A program made the translations under genes and the position numbers. Positions 17,620 through 26,841 of a stretch of DNA of 64,000 bases are shown here, in pieces (positions within the stretch are counted from its first letter, which is position 1; the number at the start of each line of letters is the position of its first letter). The notes under the pieces are model-generated. The model had not been told where the DNA came from and ran no database searches. It was given only the letters and a program-made list of their open reading frames with translations. The DNA is from Acidipropionibacterium virtanenii (GTDB lineage Bacteria; Actinomycetota; Actinomycetes; Propionibacteriales; Propionibacteriaceae), in contig NZ_CP025198.1 of assembly GCF_003325455.1 (NCBI RefSeq), forward strand, positions 1,736,001 through 1,800,000. The letters are read 5' to 3'.

Positions 17620-18378
17620 GTGACTGAGGAACTTGTCCTGCTGCCGGCGGTCGATATCCAGAACGGCCGCGCCGTCCAGCTCCAGCAGGGGGTGGCCGGC
17701 TCCGAGAAGGTCTTCGGAGATCCCCTGGAGGCGGCCCGCCGATGGCAGGAGCAGGGCGCCAGATGGATCCACCTGGTCGATCTCGACGCCGCATTCGGCC
17801 GCGGCTCCAACACGGACCTCCTGCGTCGCATCGTCGGCGAGCTCGACGTCGATGTCGAGGTCTCCGGCGGGATCCGGGACTCGGCCAGTCTGGACGCCGC
17901 GCTGGCCGCCGGGGCCCGGCGGGTCAACATCGGCACCGCGGCCCTGGAGAATCCCACCTGGTGCGATGAGGTGGTCGGCGAGTACGGCGATCGCGTCGCG
18001 ATCGGCCTGGACGTGCGCGGGGACCGGCTGGCCGCCCGCGGCTGGACGCGGGAGGGCGGCATGCTGCTCGACGTCCTGGCCCGTCTGGAGGAGGCCGGAT
18101 GCCGGCGTTACGTGGTCACCGATGTGGCCAGCGACGGCATGCTGACCGGCCCCAACTACGAGCTGCTCGGGCAGGTGTGCGCCCGCACTCAGGGGCACGT
18201 CGTCGCCTCGGGCGGCATCTCCACCCTGGAGGACCTCCGCCGGCTGCGCGGCCTGGTGCCGATCGGGGTCGAGGGAGCCATCGTGGGCACAGCCCTGTAC
18301 GTGGGCAGCTTCACCCTGCCCGACGCCCTCGAGATCTGTCACGAGTCCGTGGTCCCCGCGATCTCCGCCGACCTCTGA
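17620..18378 (+). CDS. hisA: Phosphoribosyl isomerase (HisA, probably PriA-type HisA/TrpF)
   Basis: TIM-barrel isomerase acting on ProFAR in histidine synthesis. In many actinobacteria the same enzyme, called PriA, also isomerises phosphoribosyl anthranilate for tryptophan. It has 252 residues. The catalytic aspartates are Asp12 ([10 protein letters not shown]) and the Asp of [15 protein letters not shown]. Segments such as [23 protein letters not shown] and [11 protein letters not shown] look more like PriA than like enterobacterial HisA. Dual function is inferred from that likeness; no trpF is visible here, but the rest of the trp operon lies outside the window. It starts 16 bp after hisH with a GTG. 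hisF and hisIE do not follow. Confidence 0.9.
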   Translation: MTEELVLLPAVDIQNGRAVQLQQGVAGSEKVFGDPLEAARRWQEQGARWIHLVDLDAAFGRGSNTDLLRRIVGELDVDVEVSGGIRDSASLDAALAAGARRVNIGTAALENPTWCDEVVGEYGDRVAIGLDVRGDRLAARGWTREGGMLLDVLARLEEAGCRRYVVTDVASDGMLTGPNYELLGQVCARTQGHVVASGGISTLEDLRRLRGLVPIGVEGAIVGTALYVGSFTLPDALEICHESVVPAISADL

Positions 18379-18399
18379 GGCCACCATCGCGCCCGAGTG

Positions 18400-18405
18400 T
18401 AGAAT
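18400..18405 (+). promoter_or_regulatory. -10 element of the yebC transcript
   Basis: TAGAAT in the gap between hisA and yebC. It gives a 5' leader of about 65 nt ending in the AGGAGG ribosome site (about 18465) of yebC. No clear -35 hexamer is seen. Confidence 0.4.
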
Positions 18406-18477
18406 GTCGGGCTGTCTGCGCGGGCTGCTCCGCGCCGGGTACGTCATCCCTGCCGAGAGAATAGAGGAGGAGCGTCC

Positions 18478-19272
18478 ATGAGCGGTCACTCCAAGTGGGC
18501 CACCACCAAGCACAAGAAGGCGGCCATCGACGCCAAGCGCGGCAAACTGTTCGCCAAACTCATCAAGACCATTGAGGTCTCCGCCAGGGTGGGCGGCGGT
18601 GATCCGTCGGGCAACCCGACCCTCTACGACGCGATCCAGAAGGCCAAGAAGAACTCGGTCCCCAATGACAACATCAACCGCGCCGTGAAGCGCGGTTCGG
18701 GCGAGGGTTCCGACGCCGTCTCCTATGAGACGATCATGTACGAGGCCTACGGCCCGGCCGGTATCGCCATCCTCATCGAGTGCCTCACCGACAACCGCAA
18801 CCGCGCCGTCTCCGATGTGCGCATCGCGGTCACCCGCAACGGCGGCACGATGGCCGACGGCGGCTCGGTGCAGCGCCTCTTCGAGCGCAAGGGGGTCGTC
18901 GAGGTCTCCAAGACCTTCGAGGTCGAGGAAGGGCGCAAGACCGTCACGAAGGAGGTCTCGGAGGACGAGCTGATGGAGGCCACCATCGACGCCGAGCCCG
19001 AGGACATCGTCGACGGCGGAGACTCCTTCGAGGTGATCTCCGACCCCAACGCCCTGGTCGACGTCCGCAAGGCCGTCCAGGCGGCAGGCATCGACTACGA
19101 GTCCGCCGAGGTCGCCTTCAAGGCCGACTTCAACCAGCCCGTCGAACTGGAGGACGCCCGCAAGCTGTTCAAGATCCTCGACGCCCTCGACGACCTCGAC
19201 GACGTGCAGAACGTGTACTCCAACGCCGACATCAGCGTCGAGGTCATGGCTGCGCTCGAGGACGAGGACTGA
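18478..19272 (+). CDS. yebC: YebC/PmpR-family protein
   Basis: A 264-residue member of the widespread YebC family, described as DNA-binding regulators in some bacteria and more recently linked to translation. The N-terminal [21 protein letters not shown] is diagnostic, followed by [20 protein letters not shown] and [13 protein letters not shown]. The C-terminal domain is acidic and ends DEDED. The ATG has an AGGAGG ribosome site. It sits directly upstream of ruvCAB, the classic actinobacterial and proteobacterial arrangement. Confidence 0.95.
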   Translation: MSGHSKWATTKHKKAAIDAKRGKLFAKLIKTIEVSARVGGGDPSGNPTLYDAIQKAKKNSVPNDNINRAVKRGSGEGSDAVSYETIMYEAYGPAGIAILIECLTDNRNRAVSDVRIAVTRNGGTMADGGSVQRLFERKGVVEVSKTFEVEEGRKTVTKEVSEDELMEATIDAEPEDIVDGGDSFEVISDPNALVDVRKAVQAAGIDYESAEVAFKADFNQPVELEDARKLFKILDALDDLDDVQNVYSNADISVEVMAALEDED

Positions 19273-19352
19273 CCATCCCGGCGGCCGAGGGGGCACGGAA
19301 ACCCGTCCAGAGGCTGAACCGGGTCACCGCCTCCGACCGGCGACTGGTCCGG

Positions 19353-19907
19353 GTGATGGGGGTCGATCCGGGCCTCACCCGGTGCGGCGTGGCGCTGGTC
19401 GAGGGCGGGGTGGGCCGCCCGCTGGAGCTCGTCGCGGCCGGCGTCATCCGCACCCCGGCCGACATGGAGGCCTCGCAGCGACTGCTGCGGATCCATGACG
19501 GGCTGGAGGAGTGGTGCACCACCTATCGGCCCGATCAGGTCGCCATCGAGCGGGTCTTCGCCCAGCATCAGCGCAACACCTTCACCGGGACCGCCCAGGC
19601 GGCCGGTCTGGCGATGGTGATCGGAGCACGCCACGGGCTGCCGGTGGACCTGCACACCCCCAGCGAGGTCAAGGCCGCCATCTCCGGGTCGGGGCGCGCC
19701 GACAAGGCGCAGGTCGGCCTGATGGTGGCCCGCATCCTGCGCCTCCAGGAGGCTCCCAGGCCGGCCGACGCCGCCGACGCGGTGGCCCTGGCGATCTGCC
19801 AGATATGGCGCGGCGGTGCCGACCGCCGCCTGCAGGAGGCCGCGGCGGCCCAGCGGGCCGCGCGCGGCGGTCGCATTCCGAGATCGTGGAAGGACGTGAC
19901 GAGGTGA
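19353..19907 (+). CDS. ruvC: Holliday junction endodeoxyribonuclease RuvC
   Basis: Resolvase that cuts Holliday junctions together with RuvAB. It has 184 residues from the GTG at 19353, which gives the usual N-terminus ([12 protein letters not shown]); the ATG next to it at 19356 is an alternative. The acidic metal-binding residues are Asp5, Glu66 (VAIERVF) and the aspartates of [13 protein letters not shown] near residue 138. No good ribosome site precedes the start; translation may depend on yebC, whose stop is 80 bp upstream. The C-terminus ends in a basic tail, and the stop overlaps the ruvA start (GTGA). Confidence 0.93.
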   Translation: MMGVDPGLTRCGVALVEGGVGRPLELVAAGVIRTPADMEASQRLLRIHDGLEEWCTTYRPDQVAIERVFAQHQRNTFTGTAQAAGLAMVIGARHGLPVDLHTPSEVKAAISGSGRADKAQVGLMVARILRLQEAPRPADAADAVALAICQIWRGGADRRLQEAAAAQRAARGGRIPRSWKDVTR

Positions 19908-20509
19908 TCTCCCATCTTCGCGGCGCGGTGAGCGCGGCCGGACCCACCTGGGTGGTGCTGGACCTGTCGGGCTTCGGGCTGCGGGTGACCTGCCCACCGG
20001 CCACTGCGGCCACGGCCCGGATCGGCTCGCAGCTGGAGCTGGAGACCTCCCTGGTGGTGCGCGAGGACTCGCTCACTCTGCACGGCTTCGGCTCGGCGGC
20101 CGATCGCGACGCCTTCGAACTGGTGCAGACCGCATCGGGGGTCGGGCCCAAACTCGCGATGGCGATGCTGTCGGTGCTCGACGCCGACCAGCTCGGCGCC
20201 GCGATCGCCGGCGAGGACTCCGCGGCGCTGTGCCGGGTGCCGGGGATCGGGAAGAAGGGCGCCGCCAAACTCATTCTGGAACTCAAGGACAAGGCTCCGC
20301 TCATCTCGGCGGGCGGGGCCGGTACCACCCCCGTCGCCGCCTCCGGCGAACCGTGGCGGGAACAGGTCGGCGAGGGCCTGATCGGGCTCGGGTGGTCGGC
20401 CCGCGACGCCGAGAAGGCGGTGGACTCGGTGGCCGGCATGCGTCAGGACGATCCGGACGTGACGATCGGCGTGCTGATGCGCGCAGCGCTTCGCAGCCTC
20501 GCGAAATAG
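19904..20509 (+). CDS. ruvA: Holliday junction DNA helicase subunit RuvA
   Basis: Junction-recognition subunit that holds the four-way DNA and loads RuvB. It has 201 residues, normal for the family. The N-terminal OB fold ([12 protein letters not shown] to [12 protein letters not shown]) is followed by two helix-hairpin-helix motifs ([15 protein letters not shown] and [18 protein letters not shown]). The C-terminal RuvB-binding domain includes [14 protein letters not shown]. The GTG at 19904 overlaps the ruvC stop by 4 bp. Confidence 0.96.
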   Translation: MISHLRGAVSAAGPTWVVLDLSGFGLRVTCPPATAATARIGSQLELETSLVVREDSLTLHGFGSAADRDAFELVQTASGVGPKLAMAMLSVLDADQLGAAIAGEDSAALCRVPGIGKKGAAKLILELKDKAPLISAGGAGTTPVAASGEPWREQVGEGLIGLGWSARDAEKAVDSVAGMRQDDPDVTIGVLMRAALRSLAK

Positions 20510-20559
20510 CACGGCGGCAGACGGAGCGCCGGCGTGGCGGGCCTGTCGGCGCCCCTGAG

Positions 20560-20565
20560 TAGGGT
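20560..20565 (+). promoter_or_regulatory. -10 element before ruvB
   Basis: TAGGGT in the 92-bp gap between ruvA and ruvB, about 37 nt before the ruvB ATG. It would let ruvB be transcribed separately from ruvCA. Confidence 0.4.
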
Positions 20566-20601
20566 GGGTCCGAATCTATCTGAGGGGGCTGGAACCAGGC
20601 T

Positions 20602-21630
20602 ATGGAGAACTCGCCGGTCGACCCGTGGGCCGAACCGCCGGAGAAGGCAGAGGAGGCCGCACTGCGGCCCGGAGCCCTGGCGGAGTTCCGCGGTCAGCCC
20701 AGAGTCTCGGACCAGCTCGGCCTGGTGCTGGAGGCCGCCCGGGCCCGTCAGACCACACCGGATCACGTGCTGCTGTCGGGCCCGCCCGGGCTGGGCAAGA
20801 CCACCCTGGCGATGATCATCGCCGCGGAGATGGGCTCGCCGATCCGGATCTCCTCGGGCCCGGCGATCCAGCACGCCGGCGATCTGGCGGCCATCCTGTC
20901 CTCCCTGGTGCCCGGCGAGGTCTTCTTCCTCGACGAGATCCATCGGATGTCCAAGCCCGCCGAGGAGATGCTCTACCTGGCGATGGAGGACTTCCGGGTC
21001 GACGTGGTGGTCGGCAAGGGGCCCGGCGCCACCGCCATCCCGATCGACATCCCCCCCTTCACCCTCGTCGGGGCGACCACCCGGGCCGGCCTGCTGCCCG
21101 GGCCACTGCGCGACCGCTTCGGCTTCACCGCCCAGCTGGAGTTCTACGATCCCGCCGACCTGGAGTCGATCATCACCCGTTCCGCCGGTGTGATCGGCGT
21201 CACCCTGGCCCGGGGCACCGCGACGACCATCGCCGGGCGCTCCCGGGGCACCCCGCGCATCGCCAACCGGCTGCTGCGCCGGGTCCGCGACTACGCCCAG
21301 GTCCATCATGGCGACGGGAAACCGGTGAGCCCGCGCACCGCTGCCGCGGCCCTGGATCTCTATGAAGTGGATCCACTCGGGCTGGACCGCCTCGACCGGG
21401 CGGTGCTGGACGCCGTGTGCGTCAAGTTCGGCGGGGGACCGGTGGGGCTGTCCACGCTGGCGATCAGCGTCGGCGAGGAGCCCCAGACGGTCGAGGAGGT
21501 CGCCGAACCCTTCCTGGTGCGGCTCGGCTTCCTGATGCGCACCCCCAGGGGACGCATCGCCACCGACCGCGCCTGGAACCACCTGGGGCTCACCCCGCCC
21601 GCCCCGCAGGGCGCCGACGGCTTGTTCTGA
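20602..21630 (+). CDS. ruvB: Holliday junction DNA helicase motor RuvB
   Basis: AAA+ ATPase that drives branch migration. It has 342 residues. Walker A is GPPGLGKTT (about residue 60), Walker B is FFLDEIHRM, and sensor 1 lies in [11 protein letters not shown]. The arginine-rich [16 protein letters not shown] segment marks sensor 2. The C-terminal winged helix carries the family-typical [11 protein letters not shown] and TPRGR. The ATG has only a distant ribosome-like gagggg. It is separated from ruvA by a 92-bp gap that carries its own -10 element. Confidence 0.97.
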   Translation: MENSPVDPWAEPPEKAEEAALRPGALAEFRGQPRVSDQLGLVLEAARARQTTPDHVLLSGPPGLGKTTLAMIIAAEMGSPIRISSGPAIQHAGDLAAILSSLVPGEVFFLDEIHRMSKPAEEMLYLAMEDFRVDVVVGKGPGATAIPIDIPPFTLVGATTRAGLLPGPLRDRFGFTAQLEFYDPADLESIITRSAGVIGVTLARGTATTIAGRSRGTPRIANRLLRRVRDYAQVHHGDGKPVSPRTAAAALDLYEVDPLGLDRLDRAVLDAVCVKFGGGPVGLSTLAISVGEEPQTVEEVAEPFLVRLGFLMRTPRGRIATDRAWNHLGLTPPAPQGADGLF

Positions 21631-21699
21631 CTCGCCCGCCGGCCGGGGCCCCGATCCATGACGGGCGGCCCGGAATCGCCTGCCGGTTGGCCCGACAGG

Positions 21700-21705
21700 T
21701 AGCAT
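21700..21705 (+). promoter_or_regulatory. Possible -10 element of the yajC-secDF transcript
   Basis: TAGCAT about 38 nt before the yajC ATG, in the 113-bp gap after ruvB. It fits the TANNNT form seen at other starts in the window. Confidence 0.35.
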
Positions 21706-21743
21706 GTCGGCGTCCATCACCACGTCTGACATAGGAATTGTTC

Positions 21744-22196
21744 ATGCAGAGCTTGCTCCCAATGATTCTGATCCTGGTCGTCTTCCTGGGACTCATGTCC
21801 TGGACGACGCGCAGGAGCATGAAGAAGCAGCAGAACCAGCGTCAGGAGCTTGAGAACTCCATGACCGAGGGCAGCCGGGTGATGCTCACCAGCGGTCTGT
21901 ACGGCACCCTCACCCACGTCGGTGAGAAGCAGGCCATCGTCGAGCTGGCCCCCGGGGCCGAGGTGGTCGTGGTCAAGCAGGCCATCAGCAAGGTCGTCAA
22001 CCCCGATGAGGAGGAGTTCTCCTTCGCCGATGACCAGTCGGTCACCGAGACCGAGCCCGTCCTCGAGCAGTCCTCCGCCGAGCCCGCTCTCGAGCAGCCC
22101 GCACCGGGCGCCGACGATCCCGCCGAGATCGCCGAGGAGACCGGGGCGGCGCAGGCCGAGGAGTCCGCGGAGTACCCTTCGGCGGGGGAGAAGTAA
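21744..22196 (+). CDS. yajC: Preprotein translocase subunit YajC
   Basis: Small single-span partner of SecDF in the Sec translocase. It has 150 residues: one N-terminal membrane helix (LLPMILILVVFLGLMSW), a basic stretch with KKQQNQRQELENSM, and the conserved TEGSRVMLTSGLYGTL and VELAPGAEVVVVKQAI segments. The last 50 residues are a low-complexity acidic tail rich in Glu and Ala, common in actinobacterial YajC. The ATG at 21744 has an agga ribosome site; an upstream TTG at 21738 is less likely. Confidence 0.92.
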   Translation: MQSLLPMILILVVFLGLMSWTTRRSMKKQQNQRQELENSMTEGSRVMLTSGLYGTLTHVGEKQAIVELAPGAEVVVVKQAISKVVNPDEEEFSFADDQSVTETEPVLEQSSAEPALEQPAPGADDPAEIAEETGAAQAEESAEYPSAGEK

Positions 22197-22205
22197 GTCC
22201 GGTGA

Positions 22206-22226
22206 CCGGCGCCCCCGCGGCGCCGG
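22206..22226 (+). other. Hairpin between yajC and secD
   Basis: A perfect 8-bp stem (22206-22213 with 22219-22226) with a 5-nt loop lies 9 bp after the yajC stop and 44 bp before secD. It could partly terminate or adjust the yajC to secD message ratio, but has no T-run. Confidence 0.35.
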
Positions 22227-22270
22227 AGGCCTGATCCCTCACCCCGCACCCCGATCAAGGATTCCGCCAC

Positions 22271-24004
22271 GTGGCCACTACCCAGCGCAGAAAGCTCCAT
22301 CCCGGCAGGACTCTCATCATCTTCCTGGTGGTGATCGCCGCCCTGTACGGCGTCATGGCCGCCACCCACTCGTGGTCGCCACGGCTCGGCCTGGATCTGA
22401 GGGGCGGAACCACGATCACCCTGACCGCCGGAGCCAATGACGGCAAGGCGCCGTCCAAGACGAGCCTTGAGCAGGCGCGCAACATCATCCAGCAGCGCGT
22501 CAACTCGCTGGGTGTGGGGGAGTCCTCGGTCAAGACCGCCGGAGACCGCAACATCGTCGTCTCGGCCCCCAACGTCGACTCCGAGAAGCTGCTCAACATG
22601 GTGGGTCAGACCGCCAAGCTGGGATTCAGATTCGTCTACACCGAGGAGCAGGTCGACAAGTCGCAGGCCGGCCCCTCGGCCTCGGCGACCGCATCCTCGG
22701 GGGCGGCCGCCCCCCAGGGGCTGCCCAGCGCTCCGTCGACCGAGATCCCGAAGGCCAGCGGGCTGCCCAGTGCCCCGGCCGGTTCGGGCACCGGTGCCCA
22801 GAAGTACAACGACAAGAGCGCCTCCTCGGAGGCCGGCAGGATGAAGGCCGCGCAGTCCTGGCAGCCCTCCGAGGAGGACCAGCAGAAGTTCCAGGACTAC
22901 ACCTGCGGGGATCCCAGCACCCAGGAGGAGAACGATCCGCTGGTCACCTGCAACCGCGAGGGCACCATGAAGTTCCTGCTCTCACCGGTGGGCATCCCCG
23001 GTACCCTGGTCACCAAGTCGACCGCGGGGATCCCCGACCAGGGCGTCAGCTATGTGGTCAACCTGCAGTTCAACGCGATCGGCACCAAGAGCTTCTCCAC
23101 CGCGACGACCGCGCTGTGCTCCCAGCAGGCCCCGCAGAACCAGTTCGCCATCGTGCTGGACGGCAAGGTCGTCTCCAACCCGGAGCTCAATCCGCAGACC
23201 TCCCAGGGGGCCTGCCCGATCACCAGCGGCGAGGCCCAGATCTCGGGCAACTTCACCCAGGAGTCGGCCGACGAACTGTCCAACATTCTCAAGTACGGCG
23301 CCCTGCCGCTGGCCTTCACGGCCTCCAGCGTCGACAACGTCTCTCCGACCCTGGGCGGCGAACAGCTCAAGGCCGGTCTCATCGCCGGACTCATCGGGCT
23401 CATCCTGGTCGCCGGGTACTGCATCCTCTACTACCGCGGCCTGGGCATCGTGGTGATCAGCTCCCTGCTGATCGCCGGCGCCGGGACCTACGCGGCCATG
23501 GTGCTGCTCGGCGAGTCGATGGGATTCACCCTCTCGCTGGCCGGGGTGGCCGGCGCCATCGTGGCGATCGGCATCACCGCCGACTCCTTCATCGTCTACT
23601 TCGAACGAATACGCGACGAGATCCGGGAGGGACGCACGCTGCGCACCGCGCTGCAGACCGGATGGCTCAAGGCCCGCGGCACGATCGCCATGGCCGACGG
23701 CGTCTCCCTGCTCTCGGCGGTCATCCTGTTCATCCTGTCGGTCGACCAGGTGAAGGGATTCGCCTTCACCCTCGGCCTCACCACGGTCATCGACCTGCTG
23801 ATCTGCTTCTTCTTCACCCATCCGGTCGTCGTGCTGCTCGGGCGGACGAGGTTCTGGGGCGAGGGACGCCGGTTCTCCGGCCTGGAGGCCCGCCACATGG
23901 GCGTCTCGGAGCTGTCGCTGCTGGGGCGCAGGGCGGCACGGGCACGGGCGCGCAACAGCACTGCTGCGGACACATCAGTGACGGACGACGGAGAGGAGGC
24001 CTGA
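22271..24004 (+). CDS. secD: Protein translocase subunit SecD
   Basis: Proton-motive-force-driven Sec accessory protein that pulls exported proteins out of the channel. It has 577 residues. The first membrane helix is at about 15-33, with the conserved LGLDLRGGTTITL after it. The large external P1 region contains a low-complexity Ser/Ala/Pro/Gly insertion at about 133-180. The C-terminal membrane half has TASSVDNVSPTLGGEQLKAG and VGIT-like ALVAIGITADSFIVYFERI. The GTG start follows an aagga ribosome site. It is 1 bp from secF, and the two form the SecDF complex. Confidence 0.95.
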   Translation: MATTQRRKLHPGRTLIIFLVVIAALYGVMAATHSWSPRLGLDLRGGTTITLTAGANDGKAPSKTSLEQARNIIQQRVNSLGVGESSVKTAGDRNIVVSAPNVDSEKLLNMVGQTAKLGFRFVYTEEQVDKSQAGPSASATASSGAAAPQGLPSAPSTEIPKASGLPSAPAGSGTGAQKYNDKSASSEAGRMKAAQSWQPSEEDQQKFQDYTCGDPSTQEENDPLVTCNREGTMKFLLSPVGIPGTLVTKSTAGIPDQGVSYVVNLQFNAIGTKSFSTATTALCSQQAPQNQFAIVLDGKVVSNPELNPQTSQGACPITSGEAQISGNFTQESADELSNILKYGALPLAFTASSVDNVSPTLGGEQLKAGLIAGLIGLILVAGYCILYYRGLGIVVISSLLIAGAGTYAAMVLLGESMGFTLSLAGVAGAIVAIGITADSFIVYFERIRDEIREGRTLRTALQTGWLKARGTIAMADGVSLLSAVILFILSVDQVKGFAFTLGLTTVIDLLICFFFTHPVVVLLGRTRFWGEGRRFSGLEARHMGVSELSLLGRRAARARARNSTAADTSVTDDGEEA

Positions 24005-24005
24005 G

Positions 24006-25133
24006 ATGGCGCAACACAAGACCGGTCTGGCCCACGCCCTCTACACCGGCAAGGTCTCCTACCCCTTCATCGACCGCAAGAAGGTCTGGTACCTGGTCTC
24101 CCTGACCCTCATCGTCATCTCGGTGCTCGGGCTGGCGCTGCGCGGCCTGAACCTGGGTATCGACTTCCAGGGCGGCGTGGAGTTCAAGGCATCGGTGCAC
24201 GTGGCGGGCGGCACCACCGACAAGATCCGCGACGCGGTGGTCTCCTCGGGCCCCTCCGATCTGGACGGCACCGAGGTGGTCTCGATGGGCGATGACGCGG
24301 TGCGGGTCCAGACGCGACCGCTGAGCGCCTCGGAGAACACCACGGTGCGCGCCGCGATCGCCAGTGTCACCGGCGGCTCGCAGACCTCGGTCACCTACTC
24401 CAACGTCGGAAGCCAGTGGGGCTCGGAGATCACCAACAAGGCCCTCCAGGCGCTGCTGGTCTTCCTGGTCCTGGTGATGATCCAGATCTGGGCGTACTTC
24501 CGGAACTGGAAGATGGCCGTCGCCGCGATCATCGCGCTGGTCCACGACGTCGTCATCACCGTCGGCGTCTACGCCATCGTCGGGTTCAGCGTCACCCCCT
24601 CCACCCTCATCGGCGTGCTCACCATCCTCGGGTACTCGCTCTACGACACGGTGGTGGTCTTCGACAAGGTGCGCGAGAACACCTCCCACCTGGAGCAGCA
24701 ACCCGACCGGACCTTCCCCGAGGCGGTCAACCTGGCCATCAATCAGGTCCTGGTCCGCTCGGTCAACACGACCCTCATCGGGGTGCTGCCGGTGGCCGCG
24801 CTGCTGTTCGCCGGAGCCTTCGTGCTCGGTTCGGGACCCCTGGAGGATCTCGGTCTCGCCCTGTTCGTCGGCATGATCGCCGGCGCCTACTCCTCGATCT
24901 TCATCGCCGCCCCGATCTTCAGCCAGTTCAAGGGCCGCGAGGAGGAGATCCGCAAGCACGACCGGGCCGTGGCGAAGCGTCGCTCCAGGGCCGCCGAGGA
25001 CGCTCCCCGGGTCAAGGCGCAGACCGTGACGTCGGGGGCCGCGGTGAGCGCGGCCGATCTGCCCGAGGCCCCGGCCGAGCGGCCTGCCCGCAAACAGGGC
25101 TCCAGGACCACCAGATCGCAGAGGAAGAAATGA
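24006..25133 (+). CDS. secF: Protein translocase subunit SecF
   Basis: Partner of SecD in the export complex. It has 375 residues: an N-terminal membrane helix with LNLGIDFQGGVEFKA, an external domain, and a five-helix C-terminal region with the SecF signature (ALVHDVVITVGVYAI, GYSLYDTVVVFDKVREN). A basic, disordered tail of about 70 residues follows the last helix. The ATG lies 1 bp after the secD stop with a GGAGG ribosome site inside secD. Its stop overlaps the apt start (ATGA). Confidence 0.96.
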   Translation: MAQHKTGLAHALYTGKVSYPFIDRKKVWYLVSLTLIVISVLGLALRGLNLGIDFQGGVEFKASVHVAGGTTDKIRDAVVSSGPSDLDGTEVVSMGDDAVRVQTRPLSASENTTVRAAIASVTGGSQTSVTYSNVGSQWGSEITNKALQALLVFLVLVMIQIWAYFRNWKMAVAAIIALVHDVVITVGVYAIVGFSVTPSTLIGVLTILGYSLYDTVVVFDKVRENTSHLEQQPDRTFPEAVNLAINQVLVRSVNTTLIGVLPVAALLFAGAFVLGSGPLEDLGLALFVGMIAGAYSSIFIAAPIFSQFKGREEEIRKHDRAVAKRRSRAAEDAPRVKAQTVTSGAAVSAADLPEAPAERPARKQGSRTTRSQRKK

Positions 25134-25678
25134 CCGCAACCACAGCGACCGGCAGGAGCCGGCTCATCTCCGGGCTGATCCGTTCGGTGCCCGACTTTCC
25201 GGAGCCGGGGGTCGATTTCAAGGACATCACCCCGCTGCTGGGCAATCCCAACGGATTCTCGGCCGCCATCGACGAACTGGTGGCCACCGCACCCCGGGAC
25301 ATCGACGTGGTGGTGGGCATCGAGGCCAGGGGATTCGTCTTCGCTGCCCCGGTGGCCCTGTCCCTGGGGATCGGATTCGTGCCCGTCCGCAAGCCAGGCA
25401 AGCTGCCCGGAGAGGTCTTCTCCCAGAGCTTCGACCTGGAGTACGGCGCCGAGACCCTCACCGTGCACCGCGACGCCGTCCCGCGGGGAGCCCGGGTGAT
25501 GATCGTCGACGACATCCTGGCCACCGGCGGCACCATCGCCGCCACGGCCGGGCTGTTGAAGCACCTCGACGTCACCCTGGCCCAGGTCTCGGTGCTCATG
25601 GAGCTGCCGGCGCTGGGTGGGCGTGCCACCCTGGCGAAGGCGGGAATCGACTCCTTCGACGCCGTCATCGCGGGCTGA
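25130..25678 (+). CDS. apt: Adenine phosphoribosyltransferase
   Basis: Purine-salvage enzyme converting adenine and PRPP to AMP. It has 182 residues. The family signature is present: VPDFPEPGVDFKDITPLL at the N-terminus, GIEARGFVF, FVPVRKPGKLP and the PRPP-binding motif VMIVDDILATGGT. The ATG overlaps the secF stop by 4 bp. In actinobacteria apt normally sits between secDF and rel; here a K+ channel gene comes first. Confidence 0.95.
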   Translation: MTATTATGRSRLISGLIRSVPDFPEPGVDFKDITPLLGNPNGFSAAIDELVATAPRDIDVVVGIEARGFVFAAPVALSLGIGFVPVRKPGKLPGEVFSQSFDLEYGAETLTVHRDAVPRGARVMIVDDILATGGTIAATAGLLKHLDVTLAQVSVLMELPALGGRATLAKAGIDSFDAVIAG

Positions 25679-25689
25679 GCCGGGTCCCG

Positions 25690-26781
25690 ATGTCCGACCA
25701 GGAGACCCAGGCGGCCAAGGAGAGCACCAGGAATATCAAGCGCACCACCCTGGTGCATCTGCCCTTCAAGACCCACAGCCCGCTGGCGGAGCTGGCCCGG
25801 CGCGCCGGACTCGCGCTGCTGCTGATGATCATCAGCACGATCATCGTCTACATCGACCGGGGCTCCTACATCGACAACGTCGCTCACGACGGGGTCTCCT
25901 TCATCGACGCCCTGTACTACTCGACCGTGACGGTCACCACCACCGGCTACGGCGACATCACGCCTCTGACCCCCCACGCCCGGCTGTTGAGCGCCGTCGT
26001 GATCACCCCGTTGAGGATCGCCTTCCTGGTCCTGCTGGTCGGTGCCACCCTGGAGGTCCTGGCCACCGAGGGCCGGCGCAGCATGCGCGACGCCGGCTGG
26101 AGGAGAAATATGCGCAATCACACAGTGGTCATCGGTTACGGGACGAAGGGCCGCAGCGCCATCACCACGCTGCGCAGCCATGACGTCCCCTCCGACAGGA
26201 TCGTCGTCATCGATGCCAAGGCCGCGGCGGTGGCCGAGGCCAACCGCAACGGGCTGGCCGCATTCGAGGGGGACGCGACCCGGCGCGAGCTGCTGCGTCG
26301 CGCCGAGATCGGCAAGGCCCGCGAAGTCGTCATCACGCTGCCACGCGACGACACGGCGATCCTCACCACGCTGACCGTGCGTCAGCTCAACGCGCGCTGC
26401 CACATCGTGGTAGCCGGCCGCGAGGAGGAGAATCTGCCGCTGCTGCGCGAGTCCGGGGCCGACTCCGTGGTCACCTCCGCCGACGCGGTCGGTCGGCTGC
26501 TCGGCCTGTCCTCGGTGAATCCGCACGTCGGCGAGGTCATCGACGACCTGCTCTCCAGCGCCCATGGCATGGAGGTGATCCAGCGCAAGGTCAGCGCCGA
26601 CGAGGTGGGTGCCCGTCCCGATGACATCGTCAATGAGCGGGTATTGGCCGTGATCCGCAACGACACCCTGCTGAACTTCTACGACCCGAACCTCGAGAAG
26701 CTGACCACCGGGGACTCGGTGGTGGTGGTACGCCGAGCGCTGACCCGCCGTCCACGCTTCCCTGCTGCGCCGCAGAGCTGA
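25690..26781 (+). CDS. Two-transmembrane potassium channel with TrkA-type (RCK) domain
   Basis: A 363-residue Kch/MthK-like channel. The first membrane helix (ALLLMIISTIIVYI, about 40-55) is followed by a pore helix and the K+ filter TVTVTTTGYGDITP. The second membrane helix lies at about 98-125. After residue 140 comes a cytoplasmic RCK/TrkA-N domain with the nucleotide-binding VVIGYGTKGRSA, then a TrkA-C-like region ending near residue 350. These channels are gated by ligands of the RCK domain; the ligand here cannot be told from sequence. It starts 11 bp after apt without a strong ribosome site, so it is probably part of the secDF-apt message. Confidence 0.9.
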   Translation: MSDQETQAAKESTRNIKRTTLVHLPFKTHSPLAELARRAGLALLLMIISTIIVYIDRGSYIDNVAHDGVSFIDALYYSTVTVTTTGYGDITPLTPHARLLSAVVITPLRIAFLVLLVGATLEVLATEGRRSMRDAGWRRNMRNHTVVIGYGTKGRSAITTLRSHDVPSDRIVVIDAKAAAVAEANRNGLAAFEGDATRRELLRRAEIGKAREVVITLPRDDTAILTTLTVRQLNARCHIVVAGREEENLPLLRESGADSVVTSADAVGRLLGLSSVNPHVGEVIDDLLSSAHGMEVIQRKVSADEVGARPDDIVNERVLAVIRNDTLLNFYDPNLEKLTTGDSVVVVRRALTRRPRFPAAPQS

Positions 26782-26792
26782 TACGGCCGAAC

Positions 26793-26798
26793 TAGACT
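26793..26798 (+). promoter_or_regulatory. -10 element of rel
   Basis: TAGACT 11 bp after the channel stop. It would give a leader of about 37 nt that contains the AGGAGG ribosome site of rel. No -35 hexamer is clear. Confidence 0.45.
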
Positions 26799-26841
26799 GA
26801 CGGCCCTACGCGGCGCCCGATCCGCGGACAGGAGGTTGATC

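Noticed and set aside
22670-22815. Low-complexity stretch in secD as a possible frameshift or insertion
   Set aside because: The frame stays open and codon use is unchanged; Ser/Ala/Pro-rich insertions in the SecD external region are common in actinobacteria.
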